NCBI RefSeq assembly: GCF_900324465.2
Contig: NC_046623.1
Span: 15,529,721 to 15,593,720, forward strand
DNA from: Anabas testudineus
Lineage: Eukaryota; Chordata; Actinopteri; Anabantiformes; Anabantidae
DNA: 64,000 bases
Direction: 5' to 3'
How positions within the stretch are numbered: the first letter of the stretch is position 1; every line of letters begins with the position of its first letter. The notes under the pieces were generated by a model. The model saw nothing but the letters and a program-made list of their open reading frames with translations. It searched no databases and was not told where the DNA came from. Of the stretch, positions 12,701-24,828 are shown piece by piece. The translations under genes and the position numbers were made by a program.

Positions 12701-13210
12701 GATGTTGAATGGCTGACAGACGCCACTGAGAAACTCTCGCCTGACACGACTCATGCATCAGACAATGACCTGAATCAGTGGGATGTCCTGTCACCAAAGC
12801 AATCTCACACAGCCCCAACCCCAACACAAAAATACAACACAGGCAATGAAATTGGTAATGAGGCCAAAATAGGAGGTGGGGAAACTAGTGGCGGGGTGGG
12901 AACTGAGACTGCATATGGGTCAACCACTACAACACAGGAGAGGGAGAGATCTCCCACGGGTAGTGAAGAGGATTTTAATTCAACTGAGGTAGGATATGGA
13001 TCTGCTGCAGGTAAACAAAAACATGACAAGAGCTGGCTGCTGGTGGCCCTGCTGGTGCCCCTGTGCGTGTTCCTCGTAGTGATGCTTGCTCTGGGGATTG
13101 TCTACTGTACCAGCTGTGCTGTAGACAAGAGCCTGAGCTTCTCAGACTGCTATCGCTGGGTACTCCCCACAACGCCTCCTGACAGGAGGAATGGCAAGAC
13201 CCAAGCATGA
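9778..13210 (+). CDS. cd248: Endosialin (CD248, tumour endothelial marker 1), type I membrane C-type lectin
   Basis: CD248 is a cell-surface glycoprotein of pericytes and stromal fibroblasts that binds extracellular matrix. Exons are 9778-10153 and 11475-13210, giving 703 residues. The order is signal peptide 1-18, C-type lectin domain about 42-183, a CPPLEDE...PAVYTT sushi-like segment from 191, five EGF-like repeats (274-309, 339-372, 374-410, 412-449, 451-489), a Ser/Thr/Pro mucin-like stalk, one membrane helix about 646-669, and a short tail. EGF 3-5 have calcium-binding DxDEC motifs. The membrane segment VALLVPLCVFLVVMLALGIV and tail motif DCYRWV identify CD248 and exclude CD93, CLEC14A and thrombomodulin. 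The intron starts with GC: CACAG|GCAAAG to AACAG|GAGACC rejoins VTGDQDGQFTNW in frame. Human CD248 has three EGF repeats and, to my knowledge, no intron. In-frame ATGs at 9724 and 9739 exist; 9778 gives the most normal signal peptide. Confidence 0.93.
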
Positions 13211-13434
13211 ATCCTAACATAAACAGATGCAGGTGCAAGCACATGCACGCACACAGATGTGTCCAACGCCCACATGTCTGTTAACATTTCTTTTGTGGTG
13301 CAGCACTGGTCGCTGAGACTACAGTTTGAAAATAGTACAGCTGACTGGTTCTCCTTCTCATCAAACAAAACTTAATTCTTTCCTTTGCACATCCTTTGTA
13401 AATAATTCACTCTCTCATCCTGTTTTTAAAATTC

Positions 13435-13440
13435 AATAAA
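13435..13440 (+). terminator. cd248 poly(A) signal
   Basis: AATAAA lies 225 bases after the cd248 stop and is followed by the GT-rich TGTGTGGTCTG at about 13460. Confidence 0.75.
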
Positions 13441-14664
13441 ACAAGTAAACTGATGAAAACTGTGTGGTCTGTTACCATATCTGGGTTATAAAGGGAAAAC
13501 AACCAAAGGGATGAATAAATGAAAGTGTTTGTGGAAAGAATGTGTGGTTGTGGTTTTATGTGTAAAAACAAATTTAAGAGTTTGGTGATTTTCCTATAGC
13601 TTTCACTTTCAACAAGAATTAAAAAGGAGATCGAGCGGCGAAGAACAAACACACTTCAAAGTTCTCGAGTGTGCGCGATTGAGTTGGTTTCTGTCTCACC
13701 AGGACTTACTATTTAAAACAGTGGCAACATATTTAATTATTATAAAACTAGGCACAATATCATTGTGACTACGTGGAATTGAATTTTTTGTTGCAAAATC
13801 TACGTTGCTAAAAAACATCACCTCACAGTTGGACCTCCATGTCCAAGGCTGTGGAGAGAAATGTATCAAATAAAAAAATAAAGGTAAACTGGGTGTGTAC
13901 TTGATAAAGTTGTTGAAACTGTACTAGTGTCCCCATCACATTTTTTTCTGCATTTCAACCAGACTGACCCTTGGGATAAGGCACATTGTCCACACATTAC
14001 TTTTGCAGTTTGGTTAGAAAAGCTTCTCATGTTGATTTTTATCATAAGTCCATTACACTACATTCAGTACAGTTACCTGTTGAGCTGCCTAGACAACTTG
14101 TGATTGATAAGATTCAGTCATTCTCTGTGACTGGTGATAGCTGGTTTTATTGAAATGAATTTTATTTAAATGTTATTGAGCAACAAGATTAATATAAATG
14201 CACATAAGTAAACACTTATATATATATAATTCTCAAATGAATGTCCGAGCTCTGGCTGACCTACTTCCAAACAAATATTAGGTGAAGGGAAGCCTGTGGT
14301 AATGTTTGCTTTGAGTCTTATTATGACAGCATAAGGCAGTTATTGTCCTATTCAGTCCAGACAGACCCTTGCCAGCCGAAGACAGTGAAGGATCTAAAAC
14401 GTGATAAGGAAATTATGAGAAACAACTAAAATCAAATAGGTGCACACTCTTCTAGGTAATCAGCTGCTTCATTATGCATTTTCAGTTACGTCATTACGAT
14501 AGCTACCACCGCGGAAGCTCATTGGCTCTTTCGTACCGTCCGGAAGAGTTCGGAGTTTCGTTAGGAGGTGTTCGGCCTCGTTCGGACTTCGTTGGGAATG
14601 AATGAAGTCAACGTGCGAGAAGCTTAAAAGATGTTTCGATGTGTCCGATGGTGGAAAAAGGTTC
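13441..14664. other. cd248 to tRNA-Ser spacer
   Basis: AT-rich, with no coding frame of note. A short (TA)n run lies near 14218-14228. Confidence 0.5.
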
Positions 14665-14746
14665 CGACGAGGATGGGATTCGAACCCACGCGTGCAGAGC
14701 ACAATGGATTAGCAGTCCATCGCCTTAACCACTCGGCCACCTCGTC
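14665..14746 (-). tRNA. tRNA-Ser (anticodon GCT)
   Basis: On the minus strand an 82-nt class II tRNA folds with acceptor GACGAGG/CCTCGTC, A box TGGCCGAGTGG and B box GGTTCGAATCC. A long variable arm, typical of tRNA-Ser, lies between the anticodon and T arms. The anticodon GCT (complement of 14711-14713) reads AGC/AGT. The discriminator is G, the serine identity base. An A5 run at 14655-14659 is the T5 polymerase III terminator on the transcribed strand. The gene points away from dpp3, whose first exon begins roughly 250 bases off. Confidence 0.97.
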
Positions 14747-14899
14747 GTGTAGAAGCATGAGGAGGAGTCAAAGGTAATTATCCAGTTTCGTAACACCACA
14801 GTCTGTGGTTGTTTTATTTATATATTGTGATTCAAGCTGATTGTTGCTGCGAAAAAAAAATTAGTTGTGAAATGAACCGAAAAGTCAAGGAAGGCAACT

Positions 14900-15051
14900 T
14901 CATGATTGGTTAAATTTCCTATCAACCACACTATACACACGTTTGATTGGCTGAGATGCGCAGAGGGGCGGGCTTTACGTTGAATGAATACAGGAAGTGT
15001 ACAGCGTGAGACTGCAGTTTGACGTTCACAGGAGCTGTTGAAGAAATCAAG
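14900..15051 (+). promoter_or_regulatory. dpp3 promoter and non-coding first exon
   Basis: Two inverted CCAAT boxes (ATTGG at 14906-14910 and 14946-14950) and a GC box (GGGGCGGG, 14965-14972) precede a probable non-coding exon. That exon ends at 15051 with the donor AAG|GTAACA. The next acceptor is at 15976, before the exon holding the dpp3 start codon. NF-Y plus Sp1 sites without a TATA box is the usual pattern for a housekeeping gene. The transcription start itself cannot be placed from sequence alone. Confidence 0.6.
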
Positions 15052-15223
15052 GTAACAATATGTTGGGTTTATTTGGACATTTACACCCATTCAAATGTAT
15101 TAAACAGCGAGTAGTCATATACAGAAATGAGTTGCACAGTGTTTGCTACGGGGTGTTTTCTTAGAGAAGCTGTGGCGGTGTGTTTAAATGTTACAGACAC
15201 TCAGTAGTCGGTTTAGCATGTAC

Positions 15224-15249
15224 GCTAACAGCTAACGTTAGCTGTTAGC
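15224..15249. repeat. 26-bp perfect palindrome in dpp3 intron 1
   Basis: The sequence is a perfect inverted repeat with no spacer, centred on GCTAACGTTAGC (15231-15242) and extended on each side by GCTAACA/TGTTAGC. It sits about 175 bases downstream of the dpp3 first-exon donor. Confidence 0.9.
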
Positions 15250-16010
15250 TATTTGCAGCAGAGTGAATCCTAGACATATCTTCAATATTTAATTAAATGG
15301 GTAGCTTCTGTAATGCCCTGTTGTTGGTGGACTTGTGATTTTTAAGAATGCTTTTGGCATACTTGTTTTATTATATTTTGACCAGTAATTCTTTTTTTAT
15401 AGAAAGTGAAACAGAAAATTGGCTTCTGAAGTCACTCTGTTAATATTAACTGTGTGTAGCTGCAGGAATGAAAACTGCTGTTCGTCTAATACATTTTTAA
15501 TTCAGTTGAATAGATGTAACTAATTTGATTTTTTATTAATCTTTCGTATACCCATTAATTTTAATTTACCTCATTAACATATTAGTAAACATATTAGTAA
15601 ATCACTGCACTTTATCCTCTTGATTTCTTCACAGTAAACCAACAAAAGCTGGACATAGCCTTTATAAAGTGATTAATTATTTATAATAATTAGTTGTTCA
15701 GTCTGCATATTCGCTGTGTTTTATAGTGTTCAATCAAGTTATTTGTTTGTTCTGTACACCAGCGGTTTAGTCTGCCTAAAGCTCAGGTGGGTAAATACTC
15801 TACTTCCTAGAGCTTATTGTGTTAAAAAAAACAAACAGTGTGGTTGGTTCTAACTTGTAATTTCTCTCTTTTTTTTAATCTCTTTCTACACTGTGCATTT
15901 GTTATTACTATCACATTTCCCCCCTCTAACCCATTCTTTTTTCTTTCCCCACTTCCTTTTCCCTCTTTTAATTCAGTTCATTATCATCTGTCCAAGCCCT
16001 CAGACTAAAG

Positions 16011-19000
16011 ATGGTGGACTCACAGTATTACCTCCCAAATGACATTGGAATCTCCAAACTTGACTGTGTAGAGGCTTTCCGCTTGCTTTCACCTCAGGAG
16101 AAGATGTATGCCCACTACCTGTCACGTGCCTCCTGGTATGTTATAAATCTCTGGATTAAGCAAATTCCCATTACCACTACTATAATAAATTGATGGAATT
16201 ATCAAAAGAAACATCTCATCTTTGAAGAACTCAAATCCCACTGACTAAAAACAAAAAACATTTGCTTGTCTTAGGTATGGTGGTCTTGTAGTGCTGCTGC
16301 AGACATCTCCAGAGTCGGCAAATATCTTTGTTTTGCTGCAGAGAATCTTTAGGAAGCAGAACCCTGTACAGTTGGAACAAGTTGCTGTGGAAGCTGGACT
16401 CAGCTCTGAGGAGTATATGGTACAGGATCCTATAGTTTGTTGCTGTTTTGGTGCACTCTTTCATCCACAAAAACATTCAAATACATGTAAATGTCTTCAT
16501 TGTGCCATCTGCTGTATGACAACTGTTTAATTATATTTTGTCTTGTGTGTGATATTTAGGCCTTTTTGGTGTATGCATCAGGTCTCTATGCCAACATGGG
16601 AAACTACAAGTCTTTTGGAGACACCAAGTTCATCCCAAATCTACCTAAGGTAATGTCCGGTGTAAAATGCAGTTGAAACCACCCGGTTAAATGTTATTCT
16701 ATCAGACTTCATTTCACTGATAACTGAATGGACAGATAATGGACTACACAAGTTAGAGGGTTATAATTACCCTATGATCTATAATGCACTGCTGCATGTC
16801 ATTTTTATCTTCTGCATCTGTGATATGTACACACAGGCAAAGCTGAAAGCTCTGGTGTGGGCCAGCCAGGCTTTTCAGGAGCAGCCTGCGGAGATGGAAG
16901 TCTTGTGGGACAGCTGCTCGTGTCTCCTCTACTCCCTGGAAGACGGACAGAAACAGCTGGGGCTGGGTGATAAGGTGGGAGTTTAAGCCAGCTTAGGCCA
17001 AAATCTACTCTAGTTGAACTAGTTCATATTTAATGAAATATTTACCATTTTGTCAAAACTGGGTGGGTTTGGTCTCTAATCCAAAAGAAAACTAAAAGCC
17101 TGCTCATTAAGTCTCATTTTGTGTTTCTTATCTTCAGGGAATTACCACCTATTTCTCAGGAAACTGCACTCTGGAAGATGCTGAGCTGGCTCAGAGGTTC
17201 CTTGACTCAAAAGTAAGCTGGATTCACATCTAGAGCTCATCTTTTACTTTCACTGTTCTTGTCTCATTCACCTACTTAATAACAATAACTTGTAACATCT
17301 TTAGTCCTTGATTGGGTCATTTATTCATTCCCTTCCTTGTAAAAATTTGGTGACTCTGCTTTTATTTTCCCTAATGAACAGTGTATTTCAGTGTGAATAT
17401 GCTTTTTCTAAGATGAGTTCTTGTTGTTTGTCTTTAGAAACTGTCTGCTTACAACACCCGTCTGTTTAAGAGAGTCAATGGAGAGAAAAGCTCCTATGAG
17501 GTGCGCTTGGCTTCAGCAGTGCGAAAAGGTCAGGACTGCAGTCAATGGTGTCAAAGAGAATCTGAGTTATTTATAAACACATTCAGGATTCATCCACCTT
17601 GTTATAGATAAATTGCATTTATATTATGATAGACTGGAGATGCATCATTTTAATATGTTTCACATGGCATTACTCCATGTTGTTATAAAGACATTCTAGC
17701 TTGTAAGCTCAGCACAAATTAACTAAACCATCTTCTATCTACTTTACAGACTGTGCAGTGGAAGGTGAATGTACCTCGTGCTGTGGCACTTTCATCTTTG
17801 AAGACAAAGAATTCACTGTGAAGAGAGGAGACTATGCTTCTCTCATGGAGAAAGTGTGTTATTACCTCCAACAAGCACAGGTGGGAGAGCAATGAATATG
17901 GAGCAGATTATAGGCTCCAGCTGTGTTCTTTAGCTGGTTGGGAACTTTTACAGGAACAAATATAAAGCTGATAAAGAAAGTACTGTATTCTTGATATAGT
18001 AAAACATGCAGTTAAAATTGGTTCTGTCTCTAAATAATTCACACAGGCCTATGCTGCAAATGACAATCAGAAAAAAATGCTTGAGGAGTACAGCCGCAGC
18101 TTCACCCTTGGCTCAGTTGAAGCCCACAAAGAGGGATCGCGCTATTGGATCAAAGACAAGGGACCAATTGTAGAGAGGTGAGCCCACTGAACCACAGGAA
18201 CATCAACACCAACTGTCTACAATTAAGGTTGTACAATTTTTCAGCAAGCATTTTGTTGATCAAGCCACAAAAATACTGAGATGAGTTTTGATCAACTTAC
18301 ATGTTAAGGCTAACATCATGCTAACTCCAGTATTATCTGCTTTATCGATGACTGGTCAGAGTCACAGTATCAAAACATGACTCCATTTAGTTACATGTTA
18401 CAAGGTGACACTTGGTGCACTAGTCTTTATTAATTAATAGGTCTTTTATAATTGTACATCTCTATAACCTTGCTCTCACTGCACCTTCACTCTCTTCTTC
18501 TCTCAGTTATATAGGTTTCATTGAGAGCTACAGAGACCCATTTGGTTCCAGGGGAGAGTTTGAAGGTAATACCAGACACATGTATCATGCGTTTCTACAT
18601 ATAAATTGTGAATAACAGATCATTTCCTAACTTGTGCTGTGTCACCTCTAGGTTTCGTTGCTGTTGTGAACAAGGCGATGAGCGAGCGTTTTGCCAGTCT
18701 GGTGAGCTCAGCAGAAGTCTTGCTTCCTGAGCTGCCTTGGCCCAGAGAGTTTGAGAAAGACACTTTTCTTAAGCCTGACTTCACCTCGCTGGACGTTCTT
18801 ACCTTTGCTGGGAGTGGAATACCAGCTGGCATCAACATCCCCAACTGTAAGTAAATGGTAAATAGTGTCACATTTACACAGTTGAAGCATTTTTAGGTTT
18901 TCACCGATTTTGCAACAATAGACCTGAAAGCAGTGTCTGTGTTTTGTGTATAGATGATGACATCAGACAGTCAGAGGGCTTTAAAAACGTGTCACTAGGC

Positions 19001-21246
19001 AATGTGCTGGCCGTAGCCTATGCTACCCAAAAAGAAAAACTCACCTTTCTGCAGGAGGAGGACAAGGTAACTCAAGTAGCTTGATGGTTTCTCATGCACC
19101 GGCTCCTGTCTCTGGTCTGGACACTCCACCATAATTATATATTCTTCTGTGTGTTTGCTCTAGGATTTGTTTATCAAGTGGAAGGGCCCTTCGTTTGAGG
19201 TGCAGGTTGGGCTTCATGAGCTGTTGGGTCATGGAAGTGGCAAGCTGTTTGTCCAGGTCTGTCAAGTGTATCATAGTCTGTCTGTTTGACGTGTATTGAT
19301 TATTTAACAAATTAAAGTATTTTTATTTAAAATGTTCTGTTCTTACAGGATGATAAGGGCAAATTCAACTTTGACCAGAGTAAGGTGATCAACCCAGAGA
19401 CCGGAGAACCGGTGAGTTTTAAAACTATTTTAAACTTAGCATTCAGTGGACCACAAGAGACACAGTAACTGAAGGTGTGAGTGTATCTTGTAGGTATCCA
19501 GTTGGTATCGGGACAGCGAGACATGGGACAGTAAATTCACCACGATTGCTTCGTCTTATGAAGAATGCCGCGCTGAGTGTGTCGGACTCTATTTGTGTCT
19601 CAACAAGCAGGTGCTCAGGTGTGTCATCTATTTTAGATCACTTACCCTCATTCTGTGCGTGAGTTTGACATAGATGTGCTGTACACTACAGTAGATTCAA
19701 TAAGTTACCTAATTGTTTGACTTTTACAATATTGTTATATAATTGTTTGTATTGTTATGGGTCAACTCTGGGTGACTTGTGTCTTTATGGGAGCTCAGTA
19801 TATTTACTGTTTATGTGTGTTTATTCTAGTATTTTTGGCCATGAAGGGCAGGATGCAGAGGATGTGGTGTACATCAACTGGCTCAGTATGGTCAGAGCTG
19901 GACTGTTGGGCCTGGAGTTTTACACACCTGAGAGCAAGAGCTGGAGACAGGTAACCTCTCTGCTCATTTGTGCTGTCTGTCCTGCACTTGAACCAGACTC
20001 ATATTCAGCCTTCTAAAGATTGTTAGTTGAGGTTTCAGAATATTTTTATGAGTAATAGTATGTTTTTTTTATTTGGAGTGTGAGCAATAACACCTATTTA
20101 TTAATTAAGCTCTATCCAACAGTTGTGTGAAAATAACTTTTCAAGTGATCACATTGTTTACACCTGTATTCAGTGAAGGAATACTGACTGTCTGCATGTA
20201 TTTTATGTACCTTTAACTAAAGTCCAACATTTTACTGGGCTCTGGTTTCAACATACAATAATAAATTGCAGGTTTCATTTATACAGAAATGCATAGTGTT
20301 GGGAGAACTGTGTTTACAAGACAAGTCAACATTCAGACTATTAACCATGTGTTTCTTACAGCCAGACTGGCTCAGTTTGACGTGTCTGTGTTGTTTTATT
20401 ATACAGCTTATAGTGTATCTGTCTTTGTGTTTACATCAGTGTCAGGACAGTTATGCAGTGTCTCATATGAACTGTATTTGTGTCTCTGTTTCAGGCTCAC
20501 ATGCAGGCTCGTTTTGTGATCCTGCGTGTTCTGCTGGAGGCTGGAGAGGGCCTGGTGGGCCTCGAGGAAGTGACAGGAGCAGACGGCAAGCCTGATGCTC
20601 GCATTACGCTGGACCGCAGCAAGATCCATACTGTGGGCAAGAACGCCATCCACAGGTTCCTTTGTAAACTGCAGGTAGGGCTGTGCTTTTCCAGTTACCC
20701 AGGTATGAGAGCATAATATGCACTGGAGATAACACAGAAGCTTTATTGCACGTATAGTTATAGTGGTAACCCTGCCCAGTTCTTTTGCTATTAACCTGAT
20801 TCTGCGTTGTAGGTCTGTAAATCTACAGCGGATGTGGAGGGAGGCAGAGCTCTGTATGACAACTACTCCGCTGTCAGCGACAGCAGCGCTCACAACTTTT
20901 TGCGTCTTCGTGAGACGGTGCTGCTGAGGAAAGAAGCTCGGAAGCTGTTTGTCCAGGCGAACACCAGAGTCAGTGGTATGTATCTCTAGGTTTAGGTGAT
21001 TAACAACAATAACTGCTTTACAGCATTTTTCATTGTACATGTGTAGAAGCAGTTGTTGTCTCTTGAGTTAATCAGTTTCGGTCTCTTTGTGTGTGGTTTG
21101 CAGGGGACAACGTAGAGCTGGTGGAATATGAAGCCAACCAGGCTGGTTTAATTAACTCCTTCGTTGAGCGCTTTCAAGACGATGCAGAGCAGCTGGAGGC
21201 CGACCTTTTGGAGATGAGCAAAAGAGACGCTCCGTGCTGGTGTTGA
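16011..21246 (+). CDS. dpp3: Dipeptidyl peptidase 3 (zinc metallopeptidase M49)
   Basis: DPP3 is a cytosolic enzyme that removes dipeptides from the N-terminus of short peptides such as enkephalins and angiotensins. It also binds KEAP1 and so releases NRF2. Eighteen coding exons join in frame to 726 residues (human 737): 16011-16135, 16275-16419, 16560-16649, 16837-16974, 17138-17212, 17438-17528, 17750-17880, 18047-18177, 18507-18565, 18652-18846, 18954-19066, 19164-19256, 19349-19411, 19494-19618, 19830-19950, 20495-20674, 20813-20975, 21104-21246. All introns are GT-AG. The zinc site HELLGH is at residues 449-454 and EECRAE, which holds the third ligand, at 506-511. The KEAP1-binding ETGE motif is at 479-482. 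All key residues are present, so the gene looks functional. The protein ends in CWC. Confidence 0.97.
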
Positions 21247-21389
21247 TGGACATCGGCTCTATAGGTTCAAAAATACGGAAAAAGAGGGAAACTGTATTTT
21301 TAACCATATGTGACAGCAAAGTGGTTCGTAATGGATGTTAAAACTCACAAAACTGCAAAGTGATTCGCAGATGTTACTGAAGAACCTAC

Positions 21390-21414
21390 AATAAAGTTTC
21401 ACTCTTCAAATAAA
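21390..21414 (+). terminator. dpp3 poly(A) signals
   Basis: Two AATAAA hexamers (21390-21395 and 21409-21414) lie 145-170 bases after the dpp3 stop. Confidence 0.75.
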
Positions 21415-22313
21415 GCCATAGGACAAACACAGATCTGCCAAAGACACCAGCCTCCTGTTTTTCCAGCCAAGATTCAGAAACTTAGTTCTCAGTTCTGTCT
21501 TTGATAAGATTAATTCTTAAAGATTTACAATACAATAAATATTAAACAATTTAAAGCTGTCCTAATTCTAACTGGCAATGACATACAAAACATATGTAAG
21601 TAGTATTTTTTGTTTAATCATGACAGGATCAAAAACTAAATCTTCACAAAAAGAGCACTATGAAATGTTTTGTCTATACGATAGATTTTACAGTCAGCTT
21701 TTTAAACATCTCTCTACAGCTTGTTGATTAAGTTGAATGTTTGTCCAGCTTCTGTCTTGATGATTTGACAGCTTAATACTCTTAACTAGCTGCCATTACT
21801 GTTTAATGTTGACTGTAAGGCAAAAATAATAAAAACCTGCCAGGTGTGATATGAAGAATACTGCTGTACCTGAAATAACTCTGTAATTAAGAGATGGGGT
21901 GTTGAATACGCACAATTAAAAACAGTTTGATAAGATCTTTGGGGGATCTTTTTTCCCTACAGAAAAAGAATCTGACTTCATTTTTTATGAAACACACATT
22001 CTAAGAACCGCTTTCAGCTAGGACTAATAAATTGCACTTGTGATGACAACGTGTCAGCAAAGAGTTATTTAATTCAGAAAGTGAAATCTCAGCTTCTACT
22101 GTTCTAGATGTTAAAAAGTACCAGTGATTGTGTGCAATTTAACATTTTCTCTCACAGTGACACATGAACTGCTTATTTAATGCTGCACAGCAACAATGAG
22201 GATTCACATCATCCTATTTAATGCGAGTGTAATGCCTTTTGGTGTAACAGTCATTGTTTTTAACCTATTTACACTAATTCTAACCAGTGGTTTGTTATAT
22301 CACATGATGCAAT
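21415..22313. other. Spacer between the converging dpp3 and rin1 genes
   Basis: AT-rich, with no frame of 60 codons or more on either strand. This matters because any further rin1 exons, on the minus strand, would have to lie here, and none is visible. TTTAAT at about 22176 and 22216 (ATTAAA on the minus strand) could be weak poly(A) signals for rin1. Confidence 0.6.
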
Positions 22314-24828
22314 TCAGTTACATTGTGTAGCTGATTGACATAAAGTACTGTTATTAAGACAAGCAGCATTCATCTGTAAAACCAGATCCTTTTCCTCATC
22401 CTCTGCCTTTTCCTGCAGTTCTTTATTTGTTTCAGCGTCTCCACCCTTTTGTTCATCTTCATTTGCTCCCTCTTCTTCATCCTCCCTCTCCAGTCTTTGC
22501 TGATCTGCTCTTGAGTGAGCAGCAGGTGTGTGATAAGCCTCCTCTGCCAGCTGAGACAAGGACGGAGAGGTAAAGGGAGACAGGGAGAAGGGGACCTTAG
22601 GAGACGGAGATGGGGACTGACGAGGTGAATGAGAGGGCGAGGCATATGATGCGTCATGTGGAGAAAGAGAAATGGGGGCCCTGGGAGAAAGAGATGGGGA
22701 ATGATAAGGTGAGGGAGAGGGAGAAACGCTGGGAGAGTTGTGAGGAGAGAGGGTTGGAGACAATTTAGGGAAAATGGGAGGAGAAACGGAAAGGTAAGGA
22801 GAGAGTGAAGGAGAATGGGAGGAACTGATCACCGGAGAGGGCTGCTTGTATTCTGAGTCATCTGGGATATGCTCTTTCACAGTTGGTAGCTGAGCTGCAG
22901 CCTCTGCCTGGTCCATCTGGCCCTGCTCCTCCATCTCAGGTTTGAAGTGAGGAGTTGCTGATGTAGCCTGCCCTTGTGGCTCACTGGGGGCATCTTGGGT
23001 GCCCTGACTTGTGTTCTTGCATGGTAAAAGGCCCGCTTCTTTGCATGGTTGAGTGGTTCCCTGTTCCTGTTTCTGGGCTTTACATCTCCCCTTAGTTTTG
23101 GGCATTAGAGGAGGTGGAGGTGGTGGGGCAAGTGGGGGCGATAAAAGAGTTGCAGTCTCTGTAGAAACCCGAATCTTGATGCTGCGCTGGAACATGCGCC
23201 GTCTAGACAAAGGGTCCTGAGACTGAAGAAAAAGGGGGTTGATGAAACAGAGAGCGCCAGAGCCGCAGTCCAGCTCCTTGGGGCTGCGTGTCGTGATTGG
23301 GCAGATTGTTTGGAATACAGTGGGATTAGGAGCCGGCTGTTTGCTGGCTGTGTCTGATTCAGGTAGTGTCCTGAGTTGGGTGTTTGAGTGAGGTCGGGGA
23401 GCTGAATCAGAGCCTTTCTGTGGAACAGCAGCAGGAAGGGCTGAAGTTGCAGTGTCTGGCTTCTTCTTCTCGTCCTTTGGGGGTTTTGGTGGCCCTCGAA
23501 CGTTTAGGTGGGAACTCCAAAATTCTAGAAACAATTGAAATATTATTATATAAATATTTATTATAGTGTTTTCACTAAAGTGGTCAATACAGAGTTATAA
23601 TAATATATTATATCAATATTTTAACATCAATTACTGCAAAACAAACTTTTTGTGTCATCTAGCAGCTATGAGTCAATTACTATATGTGTAATATGTGTGT
23701 ACGGCGTGTAAATTAATCCTTTAAGGCCCAAGTATTTGAAGTCGAGGTTACAAAACCTGTCGTCAGGAAACAAACCTACCTACTCCCATATGTGAGATGG
23801 ACTCCAGCTCTTTGTGAGATGTTGCCTTTGCAATAGCTTCAGGGAGCTCCAGAGGAAAAGGTAATACATCCCTGACATGCAAAATAACATATTTACTCCA
23901 ACATCATTGCAAATTATTAAATATGTACAGTGTTCGGTGTAGAAAAGGATAAAAACTGGTGATAGTACACAGAGAGTGAAGGAAAAGCAAAATGTTACCT
24001 GCTAACACAGTAGAAAGAAATTAATTTTGGGAGATCCGGAAAGCTGATGGCAGATTTCTCCAGAGACAGAGCTAGGAGTGAGGGAAATTCAGGGATCGTG
24101 TGGAGACAGAAATGAGTAGTTAGTAATAAAAACGTGGCTGAATGTGATCTTAGTCTGGAGCAACATAGACAGCATCCTGCTTCACACATTTTAATTAAAT
24201 ATATGTAAATTTATGTAAAACTATGTCAACAAGTCTCAATTTAATAATGTATAGCACAGTCTTTACATTTCAACGTGGTTTGATGTGTCACTACACTGAC
24301 TGGCTGACTCAGTCTTGAAAGCTAAGCGTGAGGTGGAAACTGAAATTACATATTTAAACTCATGAGGAGTGTCGGGCTCTTACTGGTGTTTTCCTCGCTG
24401 ATTCCAAACTGCTGCACAAACGATGGCATACTGTCATCTGCCAAACGAACACACAGGACCCTTTTCTGGGATGTACGAGACTTCCGCACCAGGAACGTCT
24501 GCAGAACAACACAACTACATTGCTAAGTGCAGGTTCGTGTGAAGGTGGAGTGTATAGGGAATGTGCACACACCCAAACGGTGGACTGTGAGTTTCCTTAT
24601 GTGTGCTGCATGTTTGTATCTCACCCCTGGAGGCTCTCTCTGCAGTATGTGCAGTGCAGTAGCAGGGTTGATTGACAGCTGAAGCCAGACAGGAACAGTG
24701 AGTAGGAGGCGGTCCAGTACGGTGATGCTTTTCAAGGAGCCATGTCCTCTTTGATGCCCCAAGAACTTCCGCTCTAACAGCGGGGTGGGCTCTGGAAAAT
24801 CATACAGAGGTTCTTGTGGCTGTGCCAT
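22314..24828 (-). CDS. rin1: RIN1-like Ras/Rab interactor, SH2 and proline-rich part only
   Basis: RIN1 binds active Ras, activates ABL kinases and is a Rab5 exchange factor through a C-terminal VPS9 domain. Five exons join in frame to 564 residues: 24625-24828, 24384-24498, 23999-24071, 23780-23871, 22314-23524. The N-terminus EPLYDFPEP precedes an SH2 domain (about 40-160) with PVWLQLS, EPPGTFLVRKS (phosphotyrosine-binding Arg) and FPDLPKLISFYC. EFWSSHLN, SPKELDCGSGALCFINPLF and FQRSIKIRVSTET follow, all matching human RIN1 in order. A PPPPPP stretch comes next, then about 100 residues (about 389-486) of SPSxSP repeats and an acidic end. The protein stops there: the RIN-homology, VPS9 and RA domains, more than 400 residues in human RIN1, are absent, with no room before dpp3. 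CTGTGTGTGTGTAG just before the ATG resembles an acceptor, so a leader exon probably lies upstream. A real truncation and an assembly gap are both possible. Confidence 0.87.

Noticed and set aside
9778-13210. Assignment as CD93 or thrombomodulin
   Set aside because: Five EGF repeats suggested CD93, but the membrane segment and DCYRWV tail are specific to CD248.
20408-21040. 210-codon minus-strand frame over dpp3 exons 16 and 17
   Set aside because: It spans dpp3 exons and introns antisense and has no family match.
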